A stretch of 31,576 bases of DNA from Nemertoderma westbladi (GCA_032718475.1 JAUCBJ010000443.1:1-31576); one strand, 5' to 3'; positions 19,301-30,300 are shown, numbered from the stretch's first letter. The notes: generated by a model not told the origin, from the sequence alone. Made by a program: numbers and translations.

Positions 19301-22300
19301 GGCTACTGACTGGCTGTAATCAAAAGTAAAGCCTAGTGTATCCACATAGTAGGCTACTGACTGGCTGTAATCGAAAGTAAAGCCTAGTGTATCCATATAG
19401 TAGGCTACTGACTGGCTGTAATCAAAAGTAAAGCCTAGTGTATCCACATAGTAGGCTACTGACTGGCTGTAATCGAAAGTAAAGCATAGTGTATCTTCAT
19501 AGTAGGCTCCTGACTGGCTGAAATCGAAAGCAAAACCTAGTGTATCCACATAGTGTGCTACTGACTAGCTGCCATCGAATGTAAAGCCTAGTGTATCCAC
19601 ATAGTAGGCTCCTGACTGGCTGAAATCGAAAGCAAAACCTAGTGTATCCACATAGTGTGCTACTGACTAGCTGCAATCGAATGTAAAGCCTAGTGTATCC
19701 ATATAGTAGGCTACCGACTGGCTGTAATCGAAAGTAAAGCCTTGTGTATCGCACATAGTAGGCTACTGTCTGGCTAAAATAGAAAGTAAAGCCTAGTGTA
19801 TCCACATAGTGTGCTACAGACTGGCTGAAATCGAAAGTAAAGCCTAGTGTATCCACATAGTAGTGTGCTACTGACTGGCTGAAATCGAAAGTAGAGCCTA
19901 GTGTATCCTCATAGTAGGCTACTGACTGGCTGAAATCGAAAGTAAAGCCTTATTGTGTATCCACATAGTAGGACTGACTGGCTGAAATCGAAAGTAAAGC
20001 CTAGTGTATCCACATAGTGTGCTACAGACTGGCTGAAATCGAAAGTAAAGCCTAGTGTATCCACATAGTAGTGTGCTACTGACTGGCTGAAATCGAAAGT
20101 AGAGCCTAGTGTATCCTCATAGTAGGCTACTGACTGGCTGAAATCGAAAGTAAAGCCTTATTGTGTATCCACATAGTAGGACTGACTGGTTGTAATCGAA
20201 AGTATAGCCTAGTGTATCCACATAGTAGTGTGCTACTGACTGGCTGAAATCTAAAGTAGAGCCTAGTGTATCCTCATAGTAGGCTACTGACTGGCTGAAA
20301 TCGAAAGTAAAGCCTTATTGTGTATCCACATAGTAGGACTGACTGGCTGAAATCGAAAGTAAAGCCTAGTGTATCCACATAGTATGCTACTGACTGACTG
20401 GCTGTAATCGAATGTAAAGCCTAGTATATCCACATAGTAAGCTACTGACTGGCTGAAATCGAAAGTAAAGCCTAGTGTATCCTCATAGTAGGCTACTGAA
20501 TGGCTGAAATCGAAAGTAAAGCCTTATTGTGTATCCACATAGTAGGACTGACTGGCTGAAATCGAAAGTAAAGCCTCATGTATCCACATAGTAGGCTACT
20601 GACTGGCTGTAATCGAAAGTAAAGCCTAGTGTATCCTCATAGTAGGCTACTGAATGGCTGAAATCGAAAGTAAAGCCTTATTGTGTATCCACATAGTAGG
20701 CTACTGACTGGCTGTAATCTAAAGTAAAGCCTAGTGTATCCACATAGTAGGCTACTGACTGGCTGTAATCGAAAGTAAAGCCTAGTGTATCCACATAGTA
20801 GGCTACTGACTGGCTGAAATCGAAAGTAAAGCCTCGTGTATCCACATAGTACGCTACTGACTGGTGAAATTGAAAGTAAAGCCTAGTGTATCCACATAGT
20901 AGGCTACTGACTGGCTGAAATCGAAAGTAAAGCCTTATTGTGTATCCACATAGTAGGACTGACTGGCTGAAATCGAAAGTAAAGCCTCATGTATCCACAT
21001 AGTAGGCTACTGACTGGCTGTAATCGAAAGTAAAGCCTAGTGTATCCACATAGTATGCTACTGACTGACTGGCTGTAATCGAATGTAAAGCCTAGTATAT
21101 CCACATAGTAAGCTACTGACTGGCTGAAATCGAAAGTAAAGCCTAGTGTATCCTCATAGTAGGCTACTGAATGGCTGAAATCGAAAGTAAAGCCTTATTG
21201 TGTATCCACATAGTAGGCTACTGACTGGCTGTAATCTAAAGTAAAGCCTAGTGTATCCACATAGTAGGCTACTGACTGGCTGTAATCGAAAGTAAAGCCT
21301 AGTGTATCCACATAGTAGGCTACTGACTGGCTGAAATCGAAAGTAAAGCCTCGTGTATCCACATAGTACGCTACTGACTGGTGAAATTGAAAGTAAAGCC
21401 TAGTGTATCCACATAGTAGGCTACTGACTGGCTGAAATCGAAAGTAAAGCCTAGTGTATCCTCATAGTAGGCTACTGACTGGCTGTAATCGAAAGTAAAG
21501 CCTAGTGTATCCTCATAGTAGGCTACTGACAGGCTGTAATCGAAAGTAAAGCCTAGTGTATCCACATAGTAGGCTACTGACTGGCTGAAATCGAAAGTAA
21601 ATCCTCGTGTATCCACATAGTACGCTACTGACTGGTGAAATTGAAAGTAAAGCCTAGTGTATCCACATAGTAGGCTACTGACTGGCTGAAATCGAAAGTA
21701 AAGCCTAGTGTATCCTCATAGTAGGCTACTGAATGGCTGAAATCGAAAGTAAAGCTTTATTGTGTATCCACATAGTAGGACTGACTGGCTGTAATCTAAA
21801 GTAAAGCCTAGTGTATCCACATAGTAGGCTACTGACTGGCTGTAATCGAAAGTAAAGCCTAGTGTATCCACATAGTAGGCTACTGACTGGCTGAAATCGA
21901 AAGTAAAGCCTCGTGTATCCACATAGTACGCTACTGACTGGTGAAATTGAAAGTAAAGCCTAGTGTATCCACATAGTAGGCTACTGACTGGCTGAAATCG
22001 AAAGTAAAGCCTAGTGTATCCTCATAGTAGGCTACTGAATTCCTGAAATCGAAAGTAAAGCTTTATTGTGTATCCACATAGTAGGACTGACTGGCTGAAA
22101 TCGAAAGTAAAGCCTCATGTATCCACATAGTAGGCTACTGACTGGCTGTAATCGAAATTAAAGCCTAGTGTATCCACATAGTACGCTACTGGCTGGTGAA
22201 ATTGAAAGTAAAGCCTAGTGTATCCACATAGTAGGCTACTGACTGGCTGAAATCGAAAGTAAAGCCTAGTGTATCCTCATAGTAGGCTACTGAATGGCTG

Positions 22301-25300
22301 AAATCGAAAGTAAAGCCTTATTGTGTATCCACATAGTAGGACTGATTGGCTGAAATCGAAAGTAAAGCCTCATGTATCCACATAGTAGGCTACTGACTGG
22401 CTGTAATCGAAAGTAAAGCCTAGTGTATCCTCATAGTAGGCTACTGAATGGCTGAAATCGAAAGTAAAGCCTTATTGTGTATCCACATAGTAGGTTACTG
22501 ACTGGCTGTAATCGAAAGTAAAGCCTAGTGTGTCCACATAGTAGGCTACTGACTGGCTGTAATCGAAAGTAAAGCCTAGTGTATCCACATAGTAGGGTAC
22601 TGACTGGCTGTAATCGAAAGTAAAGCATAGTGTATCCTCATAGTCATAGTAGGCTCCTGACTGGCTGAAATCGAAAGCAAAACCTAGTGTATCCACATAG
22701 TGTGCTACTGACTGGCTGCAATCGAAAGTAAAGCCTAGTGTATCCACATAGTGTGCTACTGACTGGCTGTAATCGAAAGTAAAGCCTAGTGTATCGCACA
22801 TAGTAGGCTACTGATTGGCTGTAATCGAAAGTAAAGTACAGTGTATCCACATAGTATGCTACTGATTGGCTGTAATCGAAAGTAAAGCCTAGTGTATCCA
22901 CATAGTAGTGTGCTACTGACTGGCTGTAATCGAAAGTAAAGCCTAGTGTATCCACATAGTGTGCTACTGATTGGCTGTAATCGAAAGTAAAGTACAGTGT
23001 ATCCACATAGTATGCTACTGATTGGCTGTAATCGAAAGTAAAGCCTAGTTTATCCACATAGTAGGCTACTGACAGGCTGTAATCGAAAGTAAAACCTAGT
23101 GTATCCTCATAGTAGGCTACTGACTGGCTGAAATCTAAAGTAAAGCCTTATTGTGTATCCACATAGTGTGCTACTGACTGGCTGAAATCGAAAGTAAAGC
23201 CTAGTGTATCCACATAGTGTGCTACTGACTGGCTGAAATCGAAAGTAAAGCCTAGTGTATCCTCATAGTAGGCTACTGACTGGCTGAAATCGAAAGTAAA
23301 GCCTTATTGTGTATCCACATAGTAGGACTGACTGGCTGAAATCGAAAGTAAAGCCTAGTGTATCCACATAGTACGCTACTGACTGGCTAAATCATAAGTA
23401 AAGCCTAGTGTATCCTCATAGTAGGCTACTGACTGGCTAAAATCATAAGTAAAGCCTAGTGTATCCTCATAGTAGGCTACTGACAGGCTGTAATCGAATG
23501 TAAAGCCTTAGTATATCCACATAGTAGGCTACTGACTGGCTGAAATCGAAAGTAAAGCCTAGTGTATCCACATAGTGTGCTACTGACTGGCTGAAATCGA
23601 AAGTAAAGCCTAGTGTATCCTCATAGTAGGCTACTGACTGGCTGAAATCGAAAGTAAAGCCTTATTGTGTATCCACATAGTAGGACTGACTGGCTGAAAT
23701 CGAAAGTAAAGCCTAGTGTATCCACATAGTAGGCTACTGACTGGCTAAAATCATAAGTAAAGCCTAGTGTATCCTCATAGTAGGCTACTGACTGGCTGTA
23801 ATCGAAATTAAAGCCTAGTGTATCCACATAGTAGGCTACTGACTGGCAGAAATCGAAAGTAAAGCCTAGTGGAGTGTATCCTCATAGTAGGCTACTGACT
23901 GGCTGTAATCACAAGTAAAGCCTAGTGTATCTTCATAGTGTGCAACTGACTGGCTGAAATCGAAAGTAAAGCCTAGTGTATCCACATAGTAGGCTACTGA
24001 CTGGGTGAAATCGAAAGTAAAGCCTAGTGTATCCTCATAGTAGGCTACTGACTGGCTGAAATCGAAAGTAAAGCCTTATTGTGTATCCACATAGTAGGAC
24101 TGACTGGCTGAAATCGAAAGTAAAGCCTAGTGTATCCACATATTATGCTACTGACTGGCTGTAATCGAATGTAAAGCCTAATATATCCACATAGTAGGCT
24201 ACTGACTGGCTGAAATCGAAAGTAAAGCCTAGTTTATCCTCATAGTAGGCTACTGACTGGCTAAAATAGAAAGTAAAGACTAGTGTATCCACATAGTAGG
24301 CTACTGACTGGCTGTAATCGAAAGTAAAGCCTAGTGTATCCTCATAGTAGGCTACTGACAGGCTGTAATCGAAAGTAAAGCCTTAGTACATATATCCACA
24401 CAGTAGGCTACTGACTGGCTGAAATCGAAAGTAAAGCCTAGTGTATCCACATAGTGTGCTACTGACTGGCTGAAATCGAAAGTAAAGCCTAGTGTATCCT
24501 CATAGTAGGCTACTGACTGGCTGAAATCGAAAGTAAAGCCTTATTGTGTATCCACATAGTAGGACTGACTGGCTGAAATCGAAAGTAAAGCCTAGTGTAT
24601 CCACATAGTAGGCTACTGACTGGCTAAAATCATAAGTAAAGCCTAGTGTATCCTCATAGTAGGCTACTGACTGGCTGTAATCGAAATTAAAGCCTAGTGT
24701 ATCCACATAGTAGGCTACTGACTGGCAGAAATCGAAAGTAAAGCCTAGTGTATCCTCATAGTAGGCTACTGACTGGCTGTAATCACAAGTAAAGCCTAGT
24801 GTATCTTCATAGTGTGCAACTGACTGGCTGAAATCGAAAGTAAAGCCTAGTGTATCCACATAGTAGGCTACTGACTGGCTGAAATCGAAAGTAAAGCCTA
24901 GTGTATCCTCATACAGTAGTAGGCTACTGACTGGCTGAAATCGAAAGTAAAGCCTTATTGTGTATCCACATAGTAGGACTGACTGGCTGAAATCGAAAGT
25001 AAAGCCTAGTGTATCCACATATTATGCTACTGACTGGCTGTAATCGAATGTAAAGCCTAATATATCCACATATAGTAGGCTACTGACTGGCTGAAATCGA
25101 AAGTAAAGCCTAGTTTATCCTCATAGTAGGCTACTGACTGGCTAAAATAGAAAGTAAAGACTAGTGTATCCACATAGTAGGCTACTGACTGGCTGTAATC
25201 GAAAGTAAAGCCTTGTGTATCCTCATAGTAGGCTACTGACTGGCTGTAATCGAAAGTAAATCCTAGTGTATCCACACAGTAGGCTACTGACTGGCTGAAA

Positions 25301-26097
25301 TCGAAAGTAAAGCCTAGTGTATCCACATAGTGTGCTACTGATTGGTTGTAATCGAAAGTATAGCCTAGTGTATCCACATAGTGTGCTACTGACTGGCTGA
25401 AATCGAAAGTAAAGCCTAGTGTATCCTCATAGTAGGCTCCTGACTGGCTGAAATCGCAAGTAAAGCCTAGTGTATCCACATAGTAGGCTACTGAATGGCT
25501 GAAATCGAAAGTAAAGCCTAGTGTATCCACATAGTAGGCTACTGACTGGCTGTAATCGAAAGTAAAGCCTAGTGTATCCACATAGTAGGGTACTGACTGG
25601 CTATAATCGAAAGTAAAGCCTTATTGTGTATCCACATAGTAGGACTGACTGGCTGAAATCGAAAGTAAAGCCTAGTGTATCCACATAGTAGGCTACTGAC
25701 TGGCTAAAATCATAAGTAAAGCCTAGTGTATCCTCATAGTAGGCTACTGACTGGCTAAAATAGAAAGTAAAGACTAGTGTATCCACATAGTAGGCTACTG
25801 ACTGGCTGTAATCGAAAGTAAAGCCTTGTGTATCCTCATAGTAGGCTACTGACTGGCTGTAATCGAAAGTAAAGCCTAGTGTATCCACACAGTAGGCTAC
25901 TGACTGGCTGAAATCGAAAGTAAAGCCTAGTGTATCCACATAGTGTGCTACTGATTGGTCGTAATCGAAAGTATAGCCTAGTGTATCCACATAGTGTGCT
26001 ACTGACTGGCTGAAATCGAAAGTAAAGCCTAGTGTATCCTCATAGTAGGCTCCTGACTGGCTGAAATCGCAAGTAAAGCCTAGTGTATCCACATAGT
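16388..26097. repeat. 51-bp satellite array, main block (~190 monomers)
   Basis: The monomer reads in pieces GGCTACTGACTGGCTGAAAT, CGAAAGTAAAGCCTAGTG and TATCCACATAGTA, 51 bp in all. Recurrent variants are a 2-bp deletion (TAGGACTG for TAGGCTACTG), a 3-bp gain (CCTTATTGTG for CCTAGTG), CCTCGTG, CCTCATAG for CCACATAG, and GTAATCG for GAAATCG. Variants occur in blocks, so higher-order repeats exist: a dimer-like alternation at 16.4-17.6 kb, and ~880-bp and 613-bp duplications at 23.5-26.1 kb. Because 51 is a multiple of three and the minus strand of the monomer lacks stops in all three frames, antisense frames with a 17-residue period (YYVDTLGFTFDFSQSVA and its two frame shifts) run for up to 259 codons. 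I do not regard them as genes. Confidence 0.95.
26090..26097. repeat. hAT target-site duplication, left
   Basis: CACATAGT directly precedes the CAGTGCCGG end of the hAT element and is repeated exactly at 27176-27183. It is part of the satellite monomer. Eight bp is the length typical of hAT elements. Confidence 0.9.
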
Positions 26098-27175
26098 CAG
26101 TGCCGGATTACCCAATGTGCACAGTGTGCACGTGCACAGGGGCCTCCACCACTGAGGGGCCCCCACCACTCAACACAAACAGCTATAAAGTTTCAGTTTG
26201 AGGTCAGTCTGTGAGTACAACTTACAGTAGTAGGTCTACAGTACACTACATGTATACAGAAAGACAGTGCTGTTTAGTACATAAATGTTTCAGTTATTCA
26301 CTAGTAGGAGTAGGCCTACACTTATAAGCTATAAAGTTTCAGTTTGATGTTCAGTCTGTGAGTACAACTTACAGTAGTACGTCTACAGTACACTACTGTA
26401 CATGCTGACATGTATACAGTACTGTTTTGCTAACTGTAGCTATGGCAGACCGATCAGCAGACCAACACGTCGAAAAGAAACGAAAGCAAATGTCTGGCCA
26501 TTAAAAACGTAATGAGAGGAGACACAGGCTATTGCAGGAACACAGCCACTTACAGCTTTCTTTGGACCAGTGGCAGGGGCAGCAATATGTGAAGAGAGTG
26601 ACGACAGTGTGATGCTGGCTCCAGTTATTTACCAGGTACGGACTCGGACTGTGAGGTCCAAGAGGGAGACATAGATGTGCAGCAAGATCCAGACAGCCAG
26701 AGACGGAACCTAAAGTCCTGCTTGTTGAATGTGATGTCGGCCTGTGGCCAGATAAACTTACTGACGTTCGAATTGATGCTGTGGTTAACTTGGATGTATC
26801 CAAGCTACATAGCATGCGGATCCAAAGTTACTTGAACTGTCCACAGTGCAGACAGTTCAGAAGGAAGGACGTTCAGTAGCTCGGAAGTGTGGTGTGAGCA
26901 TGTTTGAACGCAAGCTAAAGAACACAAAGTCTTCCAAGCGCACCTGGTTGTGCTTTAGTCCATATTATACACGAATTTGCGTCTCGCAAGGCTCGTAAAG
27001 TTGTTTTCTAAATAAAGTACTATATGTATACTGGTTAGATTCTTTTTTGTATTATTATTCTTTGTTTTATTCATAATATTCGTTTAAATCTAAGTATATC
27101 TCTCTATCTCTGATCGATCAGGGGCCCCCACCAATCATGTGCACAGGGGCCCCCACCGGGCTTGATCCGGCTCTG
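26098..27175 (+). mobile_element. internally deleted hAT transposon inserted in the satellite
   Basis: This 1078-bp element has ends CAGTGCCGGATTA and (reverse complement of the right end) CAGAGCCGGATCAAG, with inner copies of GTGCACAGGGGCC near both ends. CAGTG-type termini plus an exact 8-bp duplication of CACATAGT mark a hAT insertion. The inside keeps scraps of a transposase (separate entry). A ~60-bp direct repeat, TATAAAGTTTCAGTTTGA through GTGAGTACAACTTACAGTAG, occurs at about 26181 and 26330. The paralogous satellite block at 25477-25484 shows the uninterrupted target. Confidence 0.92.
26442..27011 (+). pseudogene. hAT transposase remnant (ZMYM1-like type)
   Basis: Only pieces remain, in shifted frames. 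From the ATG at 26442 comes MADRSADQHVEKKRKQMSGH and a stop. After a frame shift comes LTAFFGPVAGAA (~26550), like the N-terminal LTSFF motif of this hAT group. Around 26727 ECDVGLWPDKL resembles the TTF-type zinc-finger region (GxWP). At 26964-27011 IIHEFASRKARKVVF ends at a TAA, matching the C-terminus typical of these transposases, followed by AATAAA (27011). The RNase-H-like catalytic core and dimerisation domain are deleted, so the product cannot be active. Confidence 0.75.
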
Positions 27176-27746
27176 CACATAGTAGGCTACTGAATGGCTG
27201 AAATCGAAAGTAAAGCCTAGTGTATCCACATAGTAGGCTACTGACTGGCTGTAATCGAAAGTAAAGCCTAGTGTATCCACATAGTAGGGTACTGACTGGC
27301 TATAATCGAAAGTAAAGCCTTATTGTGTATCCACATAGTAGGACTGACTGGCTGAAATCGAAAGTAAAGCCTAGTGTATCCACATAGTAGGCTACTGACT
27401 GGCTAAAATCATAAGTAAAGCCTAGTGTATCCACATAGTAGGCTACTGACTGGCTGTAATCGAAAGTAAAGCCTAGTGTATCCACATAGTAGGGTACTGA
27501 CTGGCTATAATAGAAAGTAAAGCCTTATTGTGTATCCACATAGTAGGACTGACTGGCTGAAATCGAAAGTAAAGCCTAGTGTATCCACATAGTAGGCTAC
27601 TGACTGGCTAAAATCATAAGTAAAGCCTAGTGTAACCTCATAGTCGGCTACTGACTGGCTGTAATCGAAAATAAAGCCTAGTGTATCCTCATAGTTGGCT
27701 AATAACTGGCTGAAATGACGAGTGTATCCACACAGTAGTAGGCTAA
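27176..27746. repeat. 51-bp satellite array, block right of the hAT element
   Basis: The array resumes in exact register after the hAT element, beginning with the right copy of CACATAGT (27176-27183). About eleven monomers follow, with a 204-bp (four-monomer) duplication marked by TAGGGTACTGACTGGCTATA at about 27284 and 27488. The monomers decay at the right edge (AATAACTGGCTGAAATGACG near 27700). Confidence 0.93.
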
Positions 27747-28081
27747 ACTGACTACCACTTGATAATTTAAAAAAACAAAAGCAAAAACAGTCAGCAAAGT
27801 CAAAATAAATTGTACACATAACCCTAGCACCTAGAGTGTACCCAACCAGTATTAGGCCTATTATCAAATGTGCGGTATTACTTATTGAAAAAGCTTCCTC
27901 AAATAAAAGAGCTCTAACAAGACCAGCTCATCTGTCATCTGATAGTCTGATTGATCTGGCTGACAGGCTAGGCTGATTTGATACGTCTACGAGGCAATTA
28001 ACTAACTGACTGACTACTGGCAGACTGGACTAAGTAAGTACAGAAGTAAATAGGCAGGTACTTAGGTACAGTAGGTAGGCC
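27747..28081. other. spacer between satellite and MULE
   Basis: No gene. Low-order CTGACTGG/GCAGACTGG words and GTAAGTA/GGTAGG repeats (about 27950-28080) suggest degraded simple sequence. The antisense frame at 27505-27867 begins here but is mostly satellite. Confidence 0.5.
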
Positions 28082-28089
28082 TACTATAT
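28082..28089. repeat. MULE target-site duplication, left
   Basis: TACTATAT directly precedes GGTAACGCGTC and is repeated at 29594-29601. CC also matches beyond it, so the duplication could be read as 8 to 10 bp depending on where the terminal repeat is taken to start; 8-11 bp fits Mutator-like elements. Confidence 0.85.
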
Positions 28090-28266
28090 GGTAACGCGTC
28101 ATTAGGTCCTTTGGTCGTTAGGTCCCGCGTCATTAGGTCCTGTGAGTGGTCGTTAGGTCCTGCGGCATTAGGTCCTGCGGCGTTAAGTCCTGCGTCATTA
28201 GGTCCTGCGACATTAGGTCTTCTATAATAGCGTCATTAGGTCCTTTGGTCGTTAGGTCCTCTGCGG
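28090..28266. repeat. MULE left terminal inverted array (~15-bp motif)
   Basis: About ten copies of a motif resembling TGCGTCATTAGGTCC or TTGGTCGTTAGGTCC, facing inward. The outermost block (CGTCATTAGGTCCTTTGGTC) is repeated at the inner edge (28223-28260). The array is the inverse of 29403-29593. Confidence 0.9.
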
Positions 28267-28725
28267 CTTTGGCGATTGGGGGGTTTCCAGATTTTTCAAC
28301 ATAAAACAGGACGAGCGCAACGAGGCTTGTAATGTTCTATGGCGACGAGTACTGCGTCCCTAAACCATTCTCCTAAACCAATTGACTAGCACAGTTCCCA
28401 TGAGCACTGCTCATACGACCTACAAAAATAGTTCACATAAATAGAAAAAAGTTCCCCCTCCCTCCCGCTCCCAAATAAACGCCCACTCAAAACTTGATTC
28501 AAATAGCCGCACTACTTTTATCTTCAACATTACTAACACATATTTTCACATATGTTCAACAACATTAACATATGATAACACAAACACAACACTATAAAGA
28601 ATGAATAAATGATTAAAGTAAAAATTAGAACGATTTTGAATGGTACCGGTATACAAAAATAACTCAGTTAAGTAGTTCTTTCAAGTTCACGGTTAAGTAG
28701 TAATCCAACAATAAGAACTGGATCC

Positions 28726-29341
28726 TTACAGCAATGATTTCCCTGCGACTAACTTTTCCATTCGATCAAGATACAGTAGCTGGGGTATTAGGATTGGAAT
28801 AATGTTGTCTGCCATGTGGTCCAATTTAGAAGCAAGATCATCCCTCGCCAACTTTATTTCGCGATCAATTCGTAGATAACTTGGTCGCTTTGGTTGGGCT
28901 ACAGCTGTGCCAACCAATAATTTACGTCCCCGAATTGCGCAGTTGTGAATAAGTTGTTGAACAACAAACAGGAACTCCCCTAAATCAGGATGTTTGTGAT
29001 GGAAATGCGTTCGCAGAGCATTATGATAACCTTCCGCATGGTTGGTCGTTCGTGGTCCATTATTGTCGTAATGGTTCCATATTTCTAACATATCAGGGCG
29101 CAGACACCACACAAAGTAGTTAATAAAAACACGTAATTGTATATCGCCGGGTGGTCCTACAACTGGTACATCTGTCTTTAATGACAGAAATGACATGAAG
29201 CACTAAGGGGACAGGAACCATACAAAGAGCTACATCAGGGAAAATAAACTTACACGAGGCAATGGCTGCATCTTCATAGTCAAGGTGCCAAGTGCAGGCG
29301 TTGGTTCCTGGCAAGCCGACATCTCCAAAATTCTCAATCAT
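28726..29341 (-). pseudogene. MULE transposase fragment, frameshifted
   Basis: The first frame, from 29341, contains TWHLDYEDAAIAS and FPDVALC, the region of the second catalytic Asp in MULE transposases (DxExAA...FP...C). A shift of frame is needed between about 29200 and 29120 to enter the 156-codon frame (28726-29196), which has FINYFVWCLRPDM, EIWNHYDNN and GPRTTNHAEGYHNALRTHF, the block with the catalytic Glu (NxxEGxH), then HPDLGEFL. The expected first Asp region and any FLYWCH zinc finger are missing, and sequence between the two blocks looks shortened. A GTAAGT...CCCCTTAG pair at about 29207-29255 could be mistaken for an intron, but removing it does not join the frames. Inactive. Confidence 0.8.
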
Positions 29342-29402
29342 CTTATCGCTAAATGTCTTAAATATAATGTCCTGCTGTCAGCCTGTTCACTGTACAGTAG
29401 TG

Positions 29403-29593
29403 GAATACAGGACCTAACGACGCAGGCAGGCAGGACCTAACGACGCTCCACAGGACCTAACGTCGCACGATATGACACAACAGGACCTAATGACGCAGGA
29501 CCTAATGTCGCAGGACCTAATGCCTCAGGACCTAACGACGCAGGACCTAACGACGCAGGACCTAACGACCAAAGGACCCAACGACGCGGAACC
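29403..29593. repeat. MULE right terminal inverted array (~15-bp motif)
   Basis: About ten copies of CAGGACCTAACGACG and variants (AATGACG, AACGTCG, AATGCCT), ending CCAAAGGACCCAACGACGCG, the inverse of the left end. Copies nearest the end are the most regular. Confidence 0.9.
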
Positions 29594-29601
29594 TACTATA
29601 T
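29594..29601. repeat. MULE target-site duplication, right
   Basis: TACTATAT follows the terminal GGAACC and matches 28082-28089 exactly. Confidence 0.85.
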
Positions 29602-29735
29602 ACTACCGGTAGGTAACTCGATACAGAAATACTAAATACTGCAACTCCATACTGCTGTACTGCCATAGGCCTGTCAGCCTGTAGGCGTATATTCCAGAAC
29701 CAGTATACTTATTCATTATTGGCTGTGTTTCCGCC

Positions 29736-30300
29736 ATGGCTCCCTGGCTGTGGGACCGACCCTCCCTGGAACGAACGCCTTCGGCCCGTCACACAATTGC
29801 CTCCGACGTAGAGTCCCGTTACCGCAGAGAAGGGGCGCGATTTATAATCGACTGTGGAAACGAGGTCGGACTTCCATACAACACCATGGCGTCCGGGGTC
29901 GTATTCTTCCATCGATTCTACATGTTCCACTCCTTCAAGGACTTCCCACGTCACGTGACAGCCGCCGCGTGTCTCTTCTTCGCCGGGAAGGTTGAAGAAA
30001 CTCCGAAGAAGTGTAAAGACATTGTTAGAGTTGCGCGGAAACTGTTGCAGGACCATCCCAAACACTGGGACATGTTTGGACACGACCCGCGTGAGGAGAT
30101 AATGACGTACGAACGAATCCTCCTGCAGACGATTCAGTTCGACCTGCAGATCGAACACCCCTACCAGTTTATACTAAAGTACGCGAAACAGTTGAAAGGA
30201 GAGAAAACTAAGCTGAACAAACTCGTGCAGATGTCCTGGACTTTCGTTAATGATAGTCTGTCGACGACTTTGTGTCTGCAATGGGAACCCCAGATTATAG
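29736..30300 (+). CDS. CCNK: cyclin K, exon 1 (first cyclin box)
   Basis: Cyclin K activates CDK12 and CDK13, which phosphorylate the RNA polymerase II C-terminal domain in the nucleus and sustain expression of long and DNA-repair genes. The ATG at 29736 sits in a strong context (CCGCCATGG) and gives [15 protein letters not shown], matching the family's WYWDKKDLAHTPS. Hallmarks follow: [29 protein letters not shown], the near-invariant [41 protein letters not shown] and WTFVNDSL. The N-terminus lacks about 20 residues present in human cyclin K. The donor ATAG/GTAGGG at 30300/30301 leaves one base, joined to the acceptor at 31131; reading through it would add only a few residues before a stop. 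The exon is more GC-rich than its surroundings. A MULE ends 134 bp upstream of the ATG. Confidence 0.95.

Larger units (their letters stand above)
28090..29593 (-). mobile_element. Mutator-like (MULE) DNA transposon with Foldback-like arrayed ends
   Basis: This 1504-bp element lies between TACTATAT repeats. Its left end GGTAACGCGTCATTAGGTCC and right end (reverse complement) GGTTCCGCGTCGTTGGGTCC are inverted repeats that extend inward as tandem arrays of a ~15-bp motif. The antisense transposase fragment identifies it as MULE. It is short for an autonomous MULE and lacks the N-terminal part of the transposase, so it is a deletion derivative. The orientation given is that of the transposase. 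Confidence 0.88.

Noticed and set aside
26501-26815. 104-codon antisense frame inside the hAT element
   Set aside because: The opposite strand carries transposase remnants (LTAFFGPV, GLWPDKL), so this frame is their shadow.
16378-27867. Numerous antisense open frames of 60-259 codons with a 17-residue period
   Set aside because: All are translations of the 51-bp satellite in three overlapping minus frames; starts are arbitrary, frames end at random variants, and there is no signal peptide, splice support or neighbouring unique coding sequence.
29207-29255. Short intron in the MULE transposase (GTAAGT ... CCCCTTAG)
   Set aside because: Removing it does not bring the two transposase frames together and would delete the FPDVALC block that fits the family.
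29709-30158. 149-codon antisense frame over cyclin K exon 1
   Set aside because: Shadow of the strongly conserved cyclin K coding sequence.
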